The notes under the pieces are model-generated. The model was not told the DNA's origin, searched no databases, and saw nothing but the letters and a program-made list of their open reading frames with translations. The translations under genes were made by a program, and so were the position numbers. From Rhodoferax sp. WC2427 (GTDB lineage: Bacteria; Pseudomonadota; Gammaproteobacteria; Burkholderiales; Burkholderiaceae_C): DNA of 64,000 nucleotides. Positions within the stretch are counted from its first letter, which is position 1. Each line of letters begins with the position of its first letter. The stretch spans positions 2,046,001 through 2,110,000 of the forward strand of contig NZ_CP162006.1 of assembly GCF_040822085.1 (NCBI RefSeq), in the 5' to 3' direction. This document shows, in pieces, positions 55,580-63,612 of the stretch.

Positions 55580-58500
55580 CCCTCGCCGCCTACGAACACA
55601 ACGGCCACCCGGTCGAGCGCGCCGCCTTCTACGCCATCGCCTGCGACCCCCGGCGCAGCATCGCGGTCGAGGCCTGCGCGGGCGCGGGCAAAACCTGGAT
55701 GCTGGTGTCGCGTATCCTGCGGGCGCTGCTGGAGGGCAGTCTGGCCAAGGATGGCCATGGCACCGCCGCCCACGAGATCCTGGCCATCACCTTCACCAAA
55801 AAAGCCGCCGGTGAAATGCGCCAGCGCCTCAACGAATGGCTGGTCGAGTTCGCCCAGGCAACACCCGAGAAGCTTGCCGAGGAACTCCTGGCCCGCGGCG
55901 TGCCGCCCGCGCAGATCGCCCTGCAGGCCCCGGCCCTGAAAAACCTTTACCCCCAGCTGCTGGCCAGTGCCCGCCCGGTGCAGATCCGCACCTTCCATAG
56001 CTGGTTTGCCGCCCTGTTGCGCACTGCGCCGCTGGCCGTTTTGCAGGACCTGGGCCTGCCCGCCCACTACAGCCTGCTGGAAGACGACGTGGAGGCCGTC
56101 ACCGCCGTGTGGCCGCGCTTTTACGCCACCGTGGTCGACAGCCCCGGCGCCCGCGCCGACTTTGAAGCCCTGGTGGCCGTGCAGGGCCGCTTCCAGGCAC
56201 ACAAAGCGTTGACCGCCGCGTTGAACAAGCGGGTCGAGTTTGTGCTGGCCGACGCGCAGGGCGTGGTGGATGCGTCGGTGCCGCCGTTCGACGTGCAGTT
56301 TCCCGCCTTCACCGGGCTGGCCGCACCCGAGGATTTGCTCTGGGCCCAGCGCCCGTTGCTGCAAGAGGCCGCTGGCCACCTGGGCCGGGCGAGCGCCGTG
56401 ACCTTCTCCGCCGCAGGCAGCGCGCTGGAGCAGGCGCTAACGGCCCAGGATGCAGATGCGGTGCTGGCCGCCTTGCTCACCCAAAAAGGCACGGCCCGCA
56501 AGTTTGGCGAAAAGATTGTCGGCATCGCCACCGTGCGCGCCGCGCAAGACCTGGTGCTGCAGGTGGCCCAGGCCCAATTGCAGCACGCCGCCTGGGCGCA
56601 CCAGCAGCGCATGGCGCGCCTCACCCGCGTGCTGATCGCCGAGCTGGCCGCCCTGAAATACGAGCGCGGCTGGGTCGATATGAACGACGTGGAACGCGCC
56701 GCGTCCGTCATGCTGTCTGACCCCGTGCTCAGCGGCTGGGTGCAGGAGCGGCTGGATGCCAAGGTCAAGCACCTGCTGATCGACGAATTCCAGGACACCA
56801 GCCCGCTGCAGTGGCAGGCCCTGCACGCCTGGCTCAGCGGCTATGCCGGTGCATCCGGCGCGCCCAGCGTCTTCATCGTGGGCGACCCCAAGCAAAGCAT
56901 CTACCGCTTCCGCCGCGCCGAGCCGCAGGTGTTCCGCGCCGCCCAGGCCTTTGTGGTGGACGGGCTGGGCGGCGACCTGCTCAGCTGCGACCACACCCGC
57001 CGCAACGCCCCCCCGGTAATGGCCGCCGTCAACGCCGTCATGTCGGCCGCGCAGGCTGCCGGTGCCTACGACGGTTTCCGCGAGCACACCACCGAATCCA
57101 CCGCCCTGGGGGCCTTGCGCTACCTGCCCGCCATTCCCCGCGATGCCAATGCCTCCGCCATCCAGGCCGCACAGGATGGCTGGCGCGACAGCCTGGGCAC
57201 GCCCCGCGAAGAGCCCGAAGACACCTTGCGCACCCTGGAATGCCGCCAGGCCGCCCAGTGGCTGGCCGGGCAACTGGCCGACGGCTTGGCACCCAAGGAC
57301 GTGATGGTGCTGTCGCGCCGCCGCGAGCGCCTGGGCCACATGCGCGATGCCCTGCGCGCCCTGCACATCCCCACCCAGCAGCCCGAAAAAGCCGACCTGG
57401 CCGACGCGCCCGAGGTGCAAGACATCGCAGCCCTGCTGGACGCGCTGGTGTCCACCCACCACGACCTGTCGCTGGCGCAGGCGCTGAAATCTCCGCTGTT
57501 TGGCGTGGCCGACGCGGACCTGGTGCACCTGGCCCAGCTGCAGCGCGCCGCCCGCGCCACTGTCCCTGAATTAGCTCCCTCGCCCCTCCGGGGAGAGGGC
57601 GGGGGTGAGGGGGTTTCCCCGGTTGCCCATGACAGCAGCTGGTGGAGCCTGCTACACAATTCAGAGCTGCTTACGCCCACGCTATCAGCGCTGGCCCCGG
57701 TTTTGGTGCAATGGAAACAGTGGCTGGACGCATTGCCCCCGCACGACGCGCTGGACGCCATCTACGCCCACGGCGACGTGCTGGCCCGCTTCGCCGCCGC
57801 CGCGCCCGCCGCCTTGCGCACGTCCGTGCTGGCCAATCTGCGTGCCGTGCTGGGCACGGCCCTGCAGCTCAACGAAGGCCGTTTCGCCACCCCCTACGCC
57901 CTGGTGCGCGCCCTCAAGGCCGGTGGTGTCAAAGCCCCGGTCACCAGCGCCCCCGATGCCGTGCGCCTGCTCACCGTGCACGGTGCCAAGGGCCTGGAGG
58001 CTGCGCTGGTGCTGCTGCTCGACACCGACTCCCCGCCCGGCAAGGCCGAAACCATGGGCGTGCTGGTGGACTGGCCGGGCGAGGCCGAGTACCCCGTGCG
58101 CCTGGTCTTTTTGGCCAGTGAATCGAATCCGCCCGCCTGCGTGGTCGACGTGCTGGCCATCGAGCAGGCCGCCCGCCAGCGCGAAGAACTCAACGGCCTG
58201 TACGTCGCCATGACCCGCGCCCGCAGCCAGCTGGTGCTGTCGTCCGTGGTGCCGCACAAGGCGGTGGATGGCTCGTGGTGGCAGCGCTTGCAGCCCCTGG
58301 GTGAAAGGATCGGAGCGCTGGCCGCCGCCGACCCACTGCAGGCCGCCGCAGCCGATGCCGATTTCACCCTGCTGGTGGTGCCCGATATTGGCCTGCAGGT
58401 CGCACCAAAGCGGCCCGAAGTGAACGCCGCCGAGTCGCTGGAGTCCCGCGTGGGCCAGGCCATGCACCGGCTGCTGGAGTGGGGCGTGACCGACCCCGCC

Positions 58501-58881
58501 CGGCAGCAGGCCGTGGCCCGCGAGTTCAGCCTGGACGCCGCGCAGTCGCAAAAAGCCGCCACCATGGCCGCCGCCATCCGTGCGGGCGAAGGGGCTTGGG
58601 CCTGGGATGCGGAGGTGGTGGATTGGGCGGGCAACGAGGTGGCCCTGAACTACCAGGGCCAGACTTTGCGGCTAGACCGCCTGGTACGCCGCAAGGACAC
58701 GGGTGCCTGGTGGGTGCTGGACCACAAATCCAAAGCCCAGCCGCAGCGGGATGCGGGGTTGGTGCAGCAGTTGGAGACTTACCGGGCGGCGTTGCGGGTG
58801 TTGTATCCGGGGGCGGCGGTGGAGGCGGCGTTTTTGACGGCGGGCGGAGGGCTGGTGGTGGTTGAAACGGCATCAATTTGA
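55576..58881 (+). CDS. AddA-like UvrD-type helicase-nuclease
   Basis: An 1101-residue superfamily 1A helicase. Walker A is AVEACAGAGKTWMLVSRIL; motif Ia AITFTKKAAGEMRQRL; motif II LLIDEFQDTSPLQWQ; motif III VGDPKQSIYRFRRAEP; the later motifs include RLLTVHGAKGLEAALVLLL and LYVAMTRARSQLVLS. A C-terminal RecB-type nuclease has WWVLDHKSKAQPQ. It should unwind and cut DNA ends with the AddB-like protein. Residues about 666-710 are encoded by two different repeats placed back to back. The gene is separated from addB-like by LysR-HAD-MFS. Confidence 0.88.
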   Translation: MTLAAYEHNGHPVERAAFYAIACDPRRSIAVEACAGAGKTWMLVSRILRALLEGSLAKDGHGTAAHEILAITFTKKAAGEMRQRLNEWLVEFAQATPEKLAEELLARGVPPAQIALQAPALKNLYPQLLASARPVQIRTFHSWFAALLRTAPLAVLQDLGLPAHYSLLEDDVEAVTAVWPRFYATVVDSPGARADFEALVAVQGRFQAHKALTAALNKRVEFVLADAQGVVDASVPPFDVQFPAFTGLAAPEDLLWAQRPLLQEAAGHLGRASAVTFSAAGSALEQALTAQDADAVLAALLTQKGTARKFGEKIVGIATVRAAQDLVLQVAQAQLQHAAWAHQQRMARLTRVLIAELAALKYERGWVDMNDVERAASVMLSDPVLSGWVQERLDAKVKHLLIDEFQDTSPLQWQALHAWLSGYAGASGAPSVFIVGDPKQSIYRFRRAEPQVFRAAQAFVVDGLGGDLLSCDHTRRNAPPVMAAVNAVMSAAQAAGAYDGFREHTTESTALGALRYLPAIPRDANASAIQAAQDGWRDSLGTPREEPEDTLRTLECRQAAQWLAGQLADGLAPKDVMVLSRRRERLGHMRDALRALHIPTQQPEKADLADAPEVQDIAALLDALVSTHHDLSLAQALKSPLFGVADADLVHLAQLQRAARATVPELAPSPLRGEGGGEGVSPVAHDSSWWSLLHNSELLTPTLSALAPVLVQWKQWLDALPPHDALDAIYAHGDVLARFAAAAPAALRTSVLANLRAVLGTALQLNEGRFATPYALVRALKAGGVKAPVTSAPDAVRLLTVHGAKGLEAALVLLLDTDSPPGKAETMGVLVDWPGEAEYPVRLVFLASESNPPACVVDVLAIEQAARQREELNGLYVAMTRARSQLVLSSVVPHKAVDGSWWQRLQPLGERIGALAAADPLQAAAADADFTLLVVPDIGLQVAPKRPEVNAAESLESRVGQAMHRLLEWGVTDPARQQAVAREFSLDAAQSQKAATMAAAIRAGEGAWAWDAEVVDWAGNEVALNYQGQTLRLDRLVRRKDTGAWWVLDHKSKAQPQRDAGLVQQLETYRAALRVLYPGAAVEAAFLTAGGGLVVVETASI
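57571..57620 (+). repeat. GC-rich GGGGAGAGGG-type repeat in the addA-like gene
   Basis: The stretch CCCCTCCGGGGAGAGGGC then GGGGGTGAGGG aligns with the centre of the large palindrome at about 60181-60212. It is translated in frame as LAPSPLRGEGGGEG, a peptide commonly seen when this repeat class enters a protein. Confidence 0.75.
57651..57705 (+). repeat. Dispersed AGCTGCT repeat, copy H (in the addA-like gene)
   Basis: Reads GCTACACAATTCAGAGCTGC, TTACGCCCACGCTATCAGCG, CTGGCCCCGG. Its start matches copy G (GCTACACAA). It is translated in frame as LHNSELLTPTLSALAPV. Confidence 0.75.
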
Positions 58882-58920
58882 GATGCAGTCTTCCCTTGAA
58901 TACTCGCTTTCATTGAGACC

Positions 58921-59568
58921 TTAATCAGGGCCAATTTTTAAGGACTTTATTTGATCTACGATGGTTACCGCCCTCTCGGCGTATAGCTCATAAGTCTGTG
59001 TCAGATTCTCGGTTACAAGTTGAAAATTGTTTCCCTCAAGCTTGGTGAAGGTCATGTCAAAGTACTTGCGTGAGCGATCAACTACGTCGTCCAAAATAGC
59101 AACGTTTCTGCGAATCTCAAGCAACTGTCGCTGAAATGATGTCTCAAAAGACCAGAGCGCCGAGACGCGAGCATCAAGCAGAGGGACCGGATAGTGCTGA
59201 AGCACTGTGCCCTTCCCATCGGTTGCTGTCATCTGCTCCACTACAGCGCGAAGTTGATCGTCAGTCCAAGTAAGCTGGGTACGAATGCGGGGGATGAATT
59301 CTTGAAGTTTGGGCGTGGTTGCGTACTGCTCTAAGGTGATCTTTAGCCACTCAAGGAACTTTCTGTCGGTGGTTCCGAGGTGCATACGGGCTCCGTATGC
59401 TGCAGTAGAAAGTATTCCGGCCAATTCGGTCAACTCGTTCAGGATTGCGGCTCTGCCGAGGTTGTTCTCGCGCCTGCGCTTGATGCTATCTACGATGACT
59501 GGTCCTAGCAGGCCTAGTAGCCAGCCGAGGGCTAGAAACGCAAGCTTCTCGATAGTGGCATCGGACAT
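58921..59568 (-). CDS. Membrane-anchored protein of unknown function
   Basis: A 215-residue protein: one N-terminal membrane helix (LAFLALGWLLGLLGPVIV), a basic stop (SIKRRREN), then a long, mostly helical soluble region. No family recognised. Its base composition is less GC-rich than that of flanking genes and codon use is less biased, which suggests recent acquisition. It sits between the addA-like gene and the repeat/IS stretch. It could be part of an anti-phage or envelope function, but nothing in the sequence decides that. Confidence 0.55.
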   Translation of the reverse strand: MSDATIEKLAFLALGWLLGLLGPVIVDSIKRRRENNLGRAAILNELTELAGILSTAAYGARMHLGTTDRKFLEWLKITLEQYATTPKLQEFIPRIRTQLTWTDDQLRAVVEQMTATDGKGTVLQHYPVPLLDARVSALWSFETSFQRQLLEIRRNVAILDDVVDRSRKYFDMTFTKLEGNNFQLVTENLTQTYELYAERAVTIVDQIKSLKIGPD

Positions 59569-59819
59569 AAGTTGTGTAAGGCCTCAATATGGAGAGATAC
59601 TTTCGAGTCTCCTTGGCATCTCATCTGTCGCCCTAGCATGGGTGACAAGTTATTCTTGAAATCCGACCTGACTTGGATTTTTTCGGTTTGCGGTGCGCCC
59701 TAGAAGGCAATAACAATTTCAGAAAAATAGCAGAGGGACGCTGCACTATATCCCGGCAATCTCTTGCAGCTTGCATTGCGACTGCTCTCGTTTTTGAAGC
59801 TGTGCATGCCGCCAACGCC
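59569..59819. other. Gene-free, less GC-rich stretch
   Basis: Contains the upstream region of the membrane protein and several short, unconvincing ORFs. Base composition matches the adjacent orphan gene. No hairpin or repeat of note was seen before the palindrome begins. Confidence 0.4.
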
Positions 59820-60441
59820 GCTGGCCGGGATGTGCCCCCGGCAGGGCAGTAACTTGTCTTTTGCGTGGCCAAAAGAAAGTCACCAAAGAAAAGGCCACCC
59901 CCACTACCTGCGCCCCGTCGCTATCGCGTCGGGGAGCCTGCGGTGCTCGCTTCAGGTGGGGTCTGGCTAAACTCGCTTCGCTCAAACAACGCCAGCCCTG
60001 GTCCACCTGAAGCTGCGCTCCTCGGCGCATCTAGAGGGGGCCCCTGGGATCGCAATCGGGGGCGCGCAGCGCCCCATCGTGCCTAGGGCACGAGTGCCCC
60101 CATCCCAACCTTCCCCCGGCGGGGGAAGGGGCAAGGCAGTGAACGCCCGTACGCACCGTGGTGTTTACCGGTATTTCTCCCTCCCCCACCGGGGGAGGGC
60201 CGGGGTGGGGGCACATCGCGACCGGCGCGATGCCCGGCGTAGCCGGGCCGATCCCGGCCCCGGGGTCCCCATCTGTATGCGCCGAGGAGCACAGCTTTGG
60301 GCGGATCAGGGTTGGCGTTGTTTGAGCGCCAGCGAGTTTAGCCAGACCCCGCCCAAAGCGCGCACCGCAGGTTCCCGTAGCGCCAGCGGAGGGCGCAGAC
60401 AGTTGGGGCGCCTTTCTTTTGGTGTCTTTTCTTTTGCGTAA

Positions 60442-61731
60442 TGTATGGACCGGGGACATGCGAAACAGGTGTGCAGGGACATAGTAAACACAATGGTCCT
60501 TCAGGCAGCGGCCTGCAAAGCCTTCAAGTCCACCTGCATGAAGCGCTGATGGCAGAAGAACACGTTGTAGTAACCCACCTGCTCGGGGTCTTCTCGGAAG
60601 GCAATCGGTAGCTAGAGCAGCGCGCTCGATACCCGCAGCTTGAACCCCTTGAAACGGACTTCTCCATTCCAGTTGACCACGGCCACCGTGTCCTCTTGGG
60701 GGTACTCGATCGGTGCCAGCGTGGCGGAGTAACTTCTCGGGCTGCTCTGGTAGCGCTGGGCCGGGGTCTGTAGCTCCAACGCATCGTGGGGCCGCTCGTG
60801 GTTGTAGATGCCGCGCCAGTGCTCGAAAGCCAATTGCGCTTGCGCCAAGCCTGCAAAGCTGCGCCTTGCCAGTACCTCGGCTTTGAGCGAGCGGTGGAAG
60901 CGCTCGATCTTGCCGTTGGTTTGCGGGTGGTACGGCGCACTGTGGCTGACCCGGATACCCAGGCGGATCAACCAGATACTGAGCTCGCTCAAGGTCTGCC
61001 CGGGCTGGCGAGGGCTGCCCCAAGGGGCTCCGTTGTCGGCATTCACACGCAGCGGCAGGCCATAGCGTTGGAATACCTGGGCCAGGTGGGGCTGCACACT
61101 GGTGGTGGCCACATTGGGGCAGGCCTGCAGCACCAGGTTGAAGCGCGAATGGTCGTCCAGCAAGGTCAGCGGATAGCAGCGCCCTTGCAAGGTATCGAAG
61201 TCGCCCTTGAAGTCGATTTGCCATAGCGCATTGGCTTGCTCGTGTTCGAAGCGCTGCCAGTGCTGGGCGGCCACGCTGGCCTGGGGCGTGATCAGGCCGT
61301 GGCGGTGCAGGATGGCCGTGACAGTGCTGGGCGGAGGCACATCGGCATGGCCCAGCTCGGCCAAGCGGCGGGCAATCTTGCGTCCACCCCATGCAGGGTG
61401 CTGTACGCGCAGTTGCGTGACGGCAAGCTCCAGAGTGGGCGAGGTGCGTGCAGGGCTGTGCAAGGGCTTGCGGGAGCGGGGGGCATAGGCAGCTACCCCT
61501 TCCTGGGCGTAACGGGCCAGCAGCGCATAGCCGGTCTTGGGGCTGATGCCAAAGCGGCGACACAGCTCGCGCCGGTTGGCTCCCTCTTTGCAGGCCAGTT
61601 CCACGAATTCTTGCTTCATGTCCATAAGGTCTTTCGGTGTCCAAGGCATGCTGGTCTCCCTGCGCTGAATGCGCACAGGAGGTGTTTACTATGTCTTCGC
61701 ACACCTGTTTCCTATGTCTCCGGTCCATACA
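60442..61731 (-). mobile_element. IS481-like insertion sequence
   Basis: A 1290-bp element with terminal inverted repeats of about 50 bases (TGTATGGACCGG-GACAT...GAAACAGGTGTGC...GACATAGTAAACAC at both ends, a few mismatches). It is flanked by a 6-bp direct duplication GCGTAA (60436-60441 and 61732-61737), so both ends are intact and insertion was recent. It carries one transposase frame on the minus strand, broken by a stop codon near its end. Confidence 0.9.
60501..61649 (-). pseudogene. IS481-family transposase with premature stop
   Basis: Starts MPWTPKDLMDMKQEFVELAC at 61649. An N-terminal helix-turn-helix (NRRELCRRFGISPKTGYALL) precedes an integrase core with the DDE triad: WQIDFKGDF, NADNGAPWG and GKIERFHRSLKAE. 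The frame meets a TAG at 60612-60614 after VSSALL, but then continues in frame for 36 codons (LPIAFREDPEQVGYYNVFFC and on) to a TGA at 60501. The DDE core is complete, so partial activity of the shortened protein is possible. Confidence 0.8.
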
Positions 61732-61817
61732 GCGTAAAAGAAAAGATACTGCGCCGCCGGGCGCACATCCCGGCCAACGATCGCAGTAGAAACCAACCCG
61801 CCGTCAACGCCAACCCG

Positions 61818-61903
61818 CCAATAGGGGTCGGAGCCCAAATGCGGGATGCAGCCCTCTCGCACCGCCAGCAAGCTGCGCGCAATTGGGCTCCGACCCCCAT
61901 TGG
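61818..61903. repeat. REP-like inverted repeat
   Basis: GGGGTCGGAGCCCAA (61824-61838) and TTGGGCTCCGACCCC (61883-61897) are perfect inverted copies. CCAAT and ATTGG flank them. The loop is 44 bases. It looks like a bacterial interspersed palindrome. Confidence 0.8.
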
Positions 61904-61930
61904 CTGCCGCCCGCGCAGCCCACACAATCC

Positions 61931-61997
61931 GCTTCTATTTTGATAGTCAAAAATAGGAGCTGCTCGTGCTTTTCTGGTCAGCACAAGCAGGGTATTT
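61931..61997 (+). repeat. Dispersed AGCTGCT repeat, copy J
   Basis: Reads CTATTTTGATAGTCAAAAATAG (a small AT hairpin; shown here to its full 22-base extent only as positions 61935-61956), then AGCTGCTCGTGCTTTTC and CAGCACAAGCAGGGTATTT. It belongs to a longer subtype shared with copy K. Confidence 0.65.
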
Positions 61998-62129
61998 AAT
62001 GCTCTAAAAAATGGGCCAAAATCCACAAAGCGTTAGCGTACCCGCTCCCCCGCCAGCGCGGCGCTTTTTGACGGGTGGCGGGGCTCAATGCCCACGCCCA
62101 CCAGCGGGCCAACATAAGCCATCTGCGGG
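61998..62129. other. Spacer without a gene
   Basis: Together with the repeats before it this makes a gap of about 390 bases between the IS and the next gene. No ORF or regulatory site was recognised in it. Confidence 0.4.
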
Positions 62130-62687
62130 TCAGCGCGCGCGCCGGTAGTGCATGGCGACCGCGCCGTTGCGCAACGGCTGCGCCGATACCAACGCCAGCC
62201 GTCGCGTGCGGGCCAGCCCGCCCTCAAACAGCGTCGGGCCGTGGCCCGCGATCCTGGGGTGGACGAGCAACTGGTATTCGTCGATCAGATCCAGCCGGTC
62301 CAGCACGGTCGCGAGCTTGCCGCTGCCGAGGAGTACGCCGTCCGGAGTCGCGTCCTTGAGCTTTTGCACGCCCGTGTGCAGCTCGCCGCCGATGTGGTGG
62401 CTGTGGGTCCAGGGAAAGTCCTTTCGCGTCGAGGACACTACGTACTTGGGCTTGGCCTCCAGCTTGACCGCCCACGCGCGCATCGCCGGTGGCGCCTGCG
62501 TGTCGCCGCGGGCGACCGCGGGCCAGTAGCTCTCCATCATCTCGTAGGTGACGCGGCCCCACAGCATCGCGCCGCTCTGGTCCATGAGGCGGGTGAAGAA
62601 GGCGTGTGTCTCGTCGTCGGCGATGCCTTCCTGGTGGTCGACGCAGCCGTCCAGCGTGATGTTGATGCTGAAGGTCAAGAGTCCCAT
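62130..62687 (-). CDS. RibD C-terminal/dihydrofolate-reductase-like protein 1
   Basis: A 185-residue protein of the RibD_C/DHFR-like fold. MGLLTFSINITLDGCVDHQE is the usual first strand and LDG motif, GAMLWGRVTYEMMESYWPAV the second, and GVLLGSGKLATVLDRLDLID the nucleotide-binding Gly loop. Family members are NADPH-dependent reductases of unknown substrate and are rarely true folate enzymes. The ATG at 62687 follows AAGGAC. It lies 25 bases after a paralogue, as a tandem pair. Confidence 0.8.
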   Translation of the reverse strand: MGLLTFSINITLDGCVDHQEGIADDETHAFFTRLMDQSGAMLWGRVTYEMMESYWPAVARGDTQAPPAMRAWAVKLEAKPKYVVSSTRKDFPWTHSHHIGGELHTGVQKLKDATPDGVLLGSGKLATVLDRLDLIDEYQLLVHPRIAGHGPTLFEGGLARTRRLALVSAQPLRNGAVAMHYRRAR

Positions 62688-62712
62688 GGTGTCCTTCTGG
62701 AGTTCTCTTGCT

Positions 62713-63285
62713 TCAGGCTGCACCGTTGCCCTGGCTGTTTGGCACCGCGTAGCGGAGTTCGGCGAAGCCGCTGCCGATCTGCTGGGCGGAGGTCAGGCTC
62801 AGGGGTGGGGAGGTCAGGCGGCGGGGGAATAGCGGCTTGCCTTGGCCCAGGGTCACGGAGCCGACTTGCACGATGAGTTCATCGAGCAGGCCAGCATCGA
62901 AGAACTGGCCTGCCAGGTCGCCACCGCCCACGATCCAGATATTTTTGCCGCTGGCAGCGCGTCGCATCGCTGCGTGGACAGGCCGGACATCGCCGCTGAC
63001 AAAGCGCAGGTCGACCCCGGGCACGCGCGGCAGCGCCCGGCTGGAGAAGACCCAGGTGGGCTGCGTGTAGGGCCAGGCGCTGCCCATCTGGTCCTGCACG
63101 GTCACCGCGTGGCGCAGCATCCAGGCGTAGGTCGCCGAACCCATGGCCAGGGCACCCACGTCGGCGATGAACGACGGGTAGCTGGTGTCATTCACATCGC
63201 CCAGAGGGAAAAGCCACTCCAGGGAGTCGTCTTCGGTGGCAATGAAGCCATCCAGGCTGCTTGCGGTGTAGTACTGGGTTTTCAT
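62713..63285 (-). CDS. RibD C-terminal/dihydrofolate-reductase-like protein 2
   Basis: A 190-residue protein with MKTQYYTASSLDGFIATEDD, then LAMGSATYAWMLRH and the dinucleotide-binding NIWIVGGGDLAGQFFDAGLL. It is the upstream member of the tandem pair. The LDG and GGGxLA features match the RibD_C family. I chose the ATG at 63285, where homology begins; an upstream ATG would add 15 unrelated residues. Substrate unknown. Confidence 0.8.
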   Translation of the reverse strand: MKTQYYTASSLDGFIATEDDSLEWLFPLGDVNDTSYPSFIADVGALAMGSATYAWMLRHAVTVQDQMGSAWPYTQPTWVFSSRALPRVPGVDLRFVSGDVRPVHAAMRRAASGKNIWIVGGGDLAGQFFDAGLLDELIVQVGSVTLGQGKPLFPRRLTSPPLSLTSAQQIGSGFAELRYAVPNSQGNGAA

Positions 63286-63471
63286 GGAAGGCGCGGTTGT
63301 GTGGTGCTGTGCAGCCAGGGCCCAGGCCATGGGCGTATTTTCGGATTTTGTGGCTTATTTTCAAGTTCCTACACCGCCGCCCACGCCAACCCGCAAAGTG
63401 TTGGAGCACGCATGCGGGTCCACGGGCGATGCAGAACCCAGTTTTCCTATTTTCAGGCCCATTTTGCCCCC
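63286..63471. other. Divergent promoter region without a gene
   Basis: First part of a 327-base gap between the DHFR-like gene and the divergent flavoprotein. No clear ORF or hairpin; a dispersed repeat occupies the next 70 bases. Confidence 0.4.
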
Positions 63472-63540
63472 TGAAAAATGCCGCTATCGCCCATTCCATC
63501 AGCGTGAGTAGCTCCTGTTTTCAACATCAAAAACAGGAGC
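63472..63540 (-). repeat. Dispersed AGCTGCT repeat, copy K
   Basis: Minus strand: CCTGTTTTTGATGTTGAAAA then CAGGAGCTACTCACGCTGAT and GGAATGGGCGATAGCGGC. It has the extra AT-rich hairpin seen in copy J and ends about 70 bases before the flavoprotein start. Confidence 0.75.
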
Positions 63541-63612
63541 ACCCCTGCAGAGCCCACCGCAACCCCTGTATCCTCGCCCCCTCACACAACACCCGTCATC
63601 CTGAAAGAAGCC

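Larger units (their letters stand above)
59820..61777. repeat. Long imperfect palindrome interrupted by an insertion sequence
   Basis: The left arm (59820 to about 60140) and the right arm (about 60165-60441, continuing at 61732-61777) are imperfect inverted copies. Matching segments include GGCCGGGATGTGC, TCTTTTGCG, GGGGTCTGGCTAAACTCGCT, CAAACAACGCCA and GCTCCTCGGCGCAT. The centre holds mirrored GC-rich repeats (TTCCCCCGGCGGGGGAAGGG and CCCTCCCCCACCGGGGGAGG). It codes for no convincing protein. Without the IS it is about 670 bases long. Confidence 0.75.

Noticed and set aside
59633..59970. Short ORFs at the edge of the palindrome
   Set aside because: They read through repeat sequence and have no ribosome-binding site or family match.
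60031..61728. 565-codon minus-strand frame through the IS and palindrome
   Set aside because: It runs across the IS ends and the palindrome in a frame different from the transposase; not a real gene.
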